A stretch of DNA of 17,752 bases from CBDAPI01 sp964565865 (GTDB lineage Bacteria; Acidobacteriota; UBA6911; RPQK01; CBDAPI01), in NCBI GenBank assembly GCA_964565865.1, contig CAZMGM010000044.1, positions 1-17,752 of the forward strand, read 5' to 3'. The stretch's first letter is position 1; each line of letters opens with the position of its first letter. This document shows positions 14,737 through 17,752 of the stretch, in pieces. The position numbers and the translations under genes were made by a program. The notes under the pieces were generated by a model. That model was not told the origin of the DNA. It was given only the letters and a program-made list of their open reading frames with translations, and ran no database searches.

Positions 14737-15894
14737 AGGCTTGGCCTGCAGAAATTCCTCAGCGTCGCGATGCTTCTTATCCCGGCTTTGCACGTCTAGT
14801 TTCTGAAAGAGCTCGAGCTCTCTTTGAGCTTCTTCCGTCTTCCCCAGCTTCTTGTAGACCTGGGCCAGCTGGTAGTGTGCCTGTGGCCCGTTCGGATCCA
14901 GCGCAATGGCCCGTTGAAGGGCCGCGACCCCGTCCTGGAGAAGCCCCTTGGCCACGTAGGCCGAGCCCAGGGCGACATGGGCATCAGGGATTTTCTCATC
15001 CACTCGCACCACTTGCTCCAGATGCCGGATCGCCTGGTCAAAGTCCTGGCGATAGCTCTTGATGATTCCCAGTTCTAGGTTGACAATCGGATGGTTAGGG
15101 TCCATTTCCAACTCTTTCTCCAGCACCGGCTCCGCCTTGTCGTACTGTCCCAGGCCAAAATAGAGATCGCCCAGTGCAAAGTTGGCCCCGGGTGCATTGG
15201 GATTTAGGGCCACGGCTTTCTCGTATTCTTCTGCCGCCTGGGCCAAACGTCCCTGGGTCGCATAAGCGTCGGCCATAATCTGGTGGGTGCGAAAGGACGC
15301 CGGATCGAGCTCTTCGATTCGCGCGAAAGTCTGCTTGAACTTCCCATACGAAACCCGGGTTCTGTTCAGATAGGCCTGGGCCAGCGTTTGCAGTGCTTCC
15401 AGTTCCTCAGGGTGCTTTTTTGTAACCCTCTCCAGCTGGGTGATGCCCGCTTCAAGACGGTCCTGGGCCAGGTAGCAAACTCCAAGATAGACTTCTGCCT
15501 TCACGTTTTTCGGATTCTCGGAAATCGCTTTCTGAAAGCACTCAACTGCCCTTGGGTACTGATAAAGACCGTAGTATGCGAGACCCAGAAAGAAATTAAG
15601 ATCGGGCAGGTTGGGGTCGAGTGTCAGGGCCTTTTGTATGGATTCGGCGGACTGCTCGTACTTTCCCTGAAACTGATAAACGAGTCCCAGCTTGGCGTGA
15701 ACCTGGGGAAAATCGGGTTGAAGCTCGAGCGCAGACCGGTAAGCCTTTTCGGCGCCTGCCCAGTCGCCGCTTTGTTCGGCCTGTACGGCCGTCTGAATAT
15801 GTTCCTGGACCTGTGGCGTCAGCGTCGGCTGGCCCGTCAAACCGGTTGGCTGCACTACCAGGACCGTCAAGAGAAACAGACTACGACTTACCAT
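14734..15894 (-). CDS. Exported protein made of ten TPR repeats
   Basis: Protein of 386 residues. The signal peptide is about 1-21 (MVSRSLFLLTVLVVQPTGLT). Ten consecutive TPR units of about 34 residues run from about 30 to 370; nearly every unit has the expected pattern of small residues and a closing [LDN]-P turn (ALELQPDFP, ALTLDPNLP, AVALNPNAP, AIALDPNGP). Unit 5 is longer and more divergent (NRTRVSYGKFKQTFARIEEL). A short charged tail ends the protein. The start is firm: GAGGAGG stands about nine bases upstream of the ATG. TPR solenoids bind proteins or peptides; here this must happen outside the cytoplasm. The gene converges on propeller B, so it is not in its operon, although the pairing of a propeller and a TPR protein recurs from the left block. 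Confidence 0.92.
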   Translation of the reverse strand: MVSRSLFLLTVLVVQPTGLTGQPTLTPQVQEHIQTAVQAEQSGDWAGAEKAYRSALELQPDFPQVHAKLGLVYQFQGKYEQSAESIQKALTLDPNLPDLNFFLGLAYYGLYQYPRAVECFQKAISENPKNVKAEVYLGVCYLAQDRLEAGITQLERVTKKHPEELEALQTLAQAYLNRTRVSYGKFKQTFARIEELDPASFRTHQIMADAYATQGRLAQAAEEYEKAVALNPNAPGANFALGDLYFGLGQYDKAEPVLEKELEMDPNHPIVNLELGIIKSYRQDFDQAIRHLEQVVRVDEKIPDAHVALGSAYVAKGLLQDGVAALQRAIALDPNGPQAHYQLAQVYKKLGKTEEAQRELELFQKLDVQSRDKKHRDAEEFLQAKP

Positions 15895-16153
15895 TCAAGT
15901 GAACCTCCTCGACTTAGAACTTGAGCACCGTTTTCCTGCCGTGGACAGACTCCCTTCGTTGGGGTGTTCAAGTTAATCTAGCACAAGCGCTTTGGCAAGT
16001 TTCCGATGCGAAAGTGCCGCGAGCCGTTGGAGCAGACAGAGGAGATCAATGCAGAGCCCTTTGCCGTCCAAAGACAGGGAAACAACGTTGATGCGAAACG
16101 GGAGCAGTGATCGGTTGATTCCTATCCGAAGTCAATGTAGGAATGTCGATCTG

Positions 16154-16390
16154 ATGACTTATTTCCGCACCGGGGCTTTCTTGTTCGTTCTCACTGTGAG
16201 CCTGCTGCCAGGAACCGCGGTGCTCTCAAGCCCTATTTTTCTGCAACAGTCAGGCGATGGTGACACGTCCTCGGCCGCGGCTCCGCTGGCCATGTCGGAA
16301 GTGCATCGCAAGTTCATCTGGGATATTGAGCAACAGTGGAGATCATCTACCCACTGCCGTGAAACCATCGAGTGGGAAACGGCAGGCTAA
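16154..16390 (+). CDS. Short hypothetical exported protein, possibly a truncated gene
   Basis: Frame of 78 residues from ATG at 16154 (the same frame is open from 15992, but that part is arginine- and serine-rich and unlike protein). MTYFRTGAFLFVLTVSLLPG is a good signal peptide with cleavage likely near VLSS. The mature part (SGDGDTSSAAAPLAMSEVHR, then KFIWDIEQQWRSS) begins like the N-terminus of a larger protein and then stops. AGGA occurs about 12 bases upstream, which is weak support for the start. The stop codon lies in the loop of a hairpin at 16379-16401. It could be a small secreted protein, but a 5' fragment of a lost gene is equally likely. I do not recognise the family. Confidence 0.35.
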   Translation: MTYFRTGAFLFVLTVSLLPGTAVLSSPIFLQQSGDGDTSSAAAPLAMSEVHRKFIWDIEQQWRSSTHCRETIEWETAG

Positions 16391-16401
16391 CGCCTTGCCG
16401 T
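16379..16401 (+). terminator. Terminator-like hairpin at the end of the 78-residue ORF
   Basis: ACGGCA-GGC (16379-16387) pairs with GCC-T-TGCCGT (16392-16401), giving nine base pairs with one bulged T and a TAAC loop that contains the ORF's stop codon. TTCTGTCG follows, which is only weakly T-rich. It resembles the hairpin at 7620-7642 in stem sequence. Confidence 0.4.
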
Positions 16402-16545
16402 TCTGTCGTCTATGGCAGAATGTGGAAAACCCCTGTGACGGCAACGCTGCGGTCATGAACGGAAAGGCTCTCCAGTTAGCCTCAACACTCTGGACTAACT
16501 ACCTGAAGGAGAAAAGCCTTCTTTGCAAGAAGAAGTCCAAGTGAT

Positions 16546-16638
16546 TTGACCCGCCGTGAGATGTTGAAGTTGACCGCCGGTCGCGTTGCCATAGGAGGAA
16601 CGACCCGCTTTCCCGAGGCTCTCGCGTTCTCTGCGTAA
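16546..16638 (+). pseudogene. Orphan twin-arginine signal sequence (remnant of a Tat-exported protein)
   Basis: The frame reads (TTG) T-R-R-E-M-L-K-L-T-A-G-R-V-A-I-G-G-T-T-R-F-P-E-A-L-A-F-S-A and then TAA. LTRREMLKLTAG followed by a small-residue hydrophobic stretch and ALAFSA is a textbook Tat leader, but the reading frame ends exactly where the mature protein should begin. The start is uncertain (TTG at 16546, or ATG at 16561, which would lose the twin arginine). The preceding frame's TGA ends two bases before the TTG, as in an operon. Arg in VAIGG-upstream position (GRVAIG) and TTRFP interrupt the usual hydrophobic core, which suggests decay. What the full protein was cannot be told. Confidence 0.45.
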
Positions 16639-16721
16639 GGTAGTGAGTCGGAGACCGTCGTGTCGCTTGCCTGAACCGGTGAGGCTTTGACACGCTCCAG
16701 GGCTTTGTTTATCGTCTCCCG

Positions 16722-17531
16722 ATGGTCAAGAAGGGATTGCAAGAGAATTGGGTGCGCCGAAAGGTGATTTCGGGTGAAACCACGATCGGCTGTTTCATGG
16801 GACTTGGCAGCCCTAATGTGGCCGAGTTGCTGGCCCACCTGGGATATGAATGGCTGCTCATCGAAACGGAACATAATTCCCTCGACTCGGCACAGGTTGA
16901 GCACATGCTCATGGCCATTCAGGGGACCGATACGATCCCCCTGGTGCGAGTTCCGCCTGCGGACCTGTTCTCGATCCAGCGCTCTCTGGACCAGGGAGCC
17001 ATGGGAGTGATGGTTCCTATGGTCAAGACCCCTGCCGAGGCGGAAGCAGTCGTGGCGGCGACTCGCTATCCTCCGGAAGGGAAGCGGGGGTTTGGTCCGC
17101 TTCGGGCAACACGGTACACACTCGAGTATGACAGCTATCTGGACGGGGCCAATGAGAACATTCTCGTCGCGCTGATTCTGGAGACGGTAGAGGCCGTTGA
17201 AGTCCTCGAAGACGTCGCCTCGGTCCCGGGGGTCGATGTCCTTTACATGGGCCTCTGGGATCTATGCCTGAACATGGGTCTGGACCCGAGGCAGCTACCC
17301 CACCCGGAGACGGATGCTGTCATCAAGACCGCACTGGAGGTGGGCGAGCAGACAGGCGTGGCGATCGGAATCGGCTGCAACAGCCCCGATGATTTTCTGC
17401 GCAGGGAATCCGAGGGCTTTACCTTCATGGCGTGCGGCAGTGACCTCGGCCTTCTGATCCAGGCAGCAACACCCAAACTGGAAGCCTTCCGCGCATCCAG
17501 GTCTCCCGGGGAGGACTCGGAGGGCTGTTGA
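16722..17531 (+). CDS. HpcH/HpaI aldolase family protein
   Basis: Protein of 269 residues, the usual length for this class II pyruvate-type aldolase family. Recognisable blocks are GCFMGLGSPNVAELLAHLGY, LLIETEHNSLD (active-site His51), PLVRVP (Arg76, substrate binding), GAMGVMVPMVKTPAEAEAVV and RYPPEGKRGFGP. Glu154 (LILETVEA) and Asp180 (GLWDL) stand where the family binds its divalent metal. The family cleaves or forms 2-keto-3-deoxy sugar acids or hydroxy-keto diacids to pyruvate or oxaloacetate plus an aldehyde; which substrate applies here is not visible. The usual GPxDLS motif is replaced by GLWDLC and the usual EHG by EHN. The ATG at 16722 fits the family start (ENWVRRKVISGE) but has no Shine-Dalgarno sequence. 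The enzyme is cytoplasmic and seems to be transcribed alone. Confidence 0.93.
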   Translation: MVKKGLQENWVRRKVISGETTIGCFMGLGSPNVAELLAHLGYEWLLIETEHNSLDSAQVEHMLMAIQGTDTIPLVRVPPADLFSIQRSLDQGAMGVMVPMVKTPAEAEAVVAATRYPPEGKRGFGPLRATRYTLEYDSYLDGANENILVALILETVEAVEVLEDVASVPGVDVLYMGLWDLCLNMGLDPRQLPHPETDAVIKTALEVGEQTGVAIGIGCNSPDDFLRRESEGFTFMACGSDLGLLIQAATPKLEAFRASRSPGEDSEGC

Positions 17532-17752
17532 TGATTTGCTCCCCTGGTTGAAGCTTGGAAGTTGCCGGAACCCGAACTCGGACCCGGATCACTCCGATCT
17601 GACCGTTTCGCCTAACCGCAAATCAGAGCCGCTGGCGGCAGCCGGAGGATGAGATACGAACGGATTACCATCAGGCTTCTACGGCTCCGTCACCTGTAAT
17701 ACGGAACCAGTTGTCACAGGTCCCGGAATTACCTGATTCTTTCCTGACGGCC
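17532..17752. other. Right-edge intergenic sequence
   Basis: No supported gene. On the minus strand two frames are open from the window edge, one ending at TGA (plus 17671-17673, residues ending GDGAVEA) and one at TAG (plus 17679-17681, residues ending SVLQVTEP). Either might be the last codons of a gene beyond the edge, but at about 24-27 codons they cannot be separated from chance. Confidence 0.25.

Larger units (their letters stand above)
15895..16721. other. Poorly coding region with gene remnants
   Basis: This 827-base stretch has no full-length gene. From 15895 to about 16150 lie the upstream region of the TPR gene (GAGGAGG site, then no clear promoter boxes) and non-coding sequence. 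From 16154 a short frame with a signal peptide runs to 16390. Between 16391 and 16545 a frame ending LYQ-free but lysine-rich (KSLLCKKKSK, stop at 16544) is open on the plus strand without its own start. From 16546 a twin-arginine signal sequence runs to a TAA at 16638. From 16639 to 16721 nothing was recognised. The pattern of disjointed export signals and short frames fits decayed genes. Confidence 0.4.

Noticed and set aside
17671..17752. Possible 3' ends of minus-strand genes entering from the right edge.
   Set aside because: Two frames are equally open for only 24-27 codons; neither has a recognisable motif.

Overview
The window looks like chromosomal DNA of a Gram-negative-type bacterium, most probably an acidobacterium. 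No rRNA or marker gene is present, so this rests on the gene families alone: a secreted VWA protein of the type abundant in Acidobacteriota, a GWxTD-domain protein, two CRTAC1/UnbV-type seven-bladed propeller proteins, a copper-monooxygenase-like protein with a c-type haem motif and TPRs, and two exported TPR proteins. Planctomycetota and related soil or marine phyla share several of these families. Almost every product carries a signal peptide, membrane anchor or lipobox, so this is a cell-envelope region.

Layout. On the minus strand, reading leftward from 7487, three genes overlap end to end: GWxTD protein (5835-7487), propeller protein A (4046-5866) and a TPR protein (2302-4053). After a 258-base gap come a two-PPC-domain exported protein (184-2043) and the probable start of another exported protein that runs off the left edge. 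A 254-base divergent region separates this block from a plus-strand pair joined by a GTGA overlap: VWA protein (7742-9493) and the haem/copper/TPR lipoprotein (9490-11535). Then come an SDR oxidoreductase (11706-12491) and propeller protein B (12704-14485), a close paralogue of A. A second TPR protein (14734-15894, minus) converges on propeller B. The stretch 15895-16721 is poorly coding. It holds a short ORF with a signal peptide and an orphan twin-arginine signal sequence that ends at a stop, so it looks like decayed genes. An HpcH/HpaI-type aldolase (16722-17531) closes the window.

How the genes may work together is inference. Propeller/UnbV proteins occur twice, each close to an exported TPR protein, and the VWA, GWxTD and copper/haem/TPR proteins add further binding or redox modules. 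One reading is a periplasmic or surface assembly in which TPR and VWA proteins scaffold propeller and redox proteins. No substrate can be read from the sequence. The SDR and the aldolase are ordinary cytoplasmic enzymes with no clear link to the envelope genes.

Non-coding signals of interest are a family of GC-rich hairpins in three intergenic spaces, two of them flanking propeller B; a 15-base inverted repeat overlapping the TPR stop codon at 14734; a good sigma-70-like promoter placed so close to the GWxTD start that the mRNA may be nearly leaderless; and two similar ACGGCA/TGCCGT hairpins. No CRISPR array, tRNA, rRNA, transposase or phage gene was seen.
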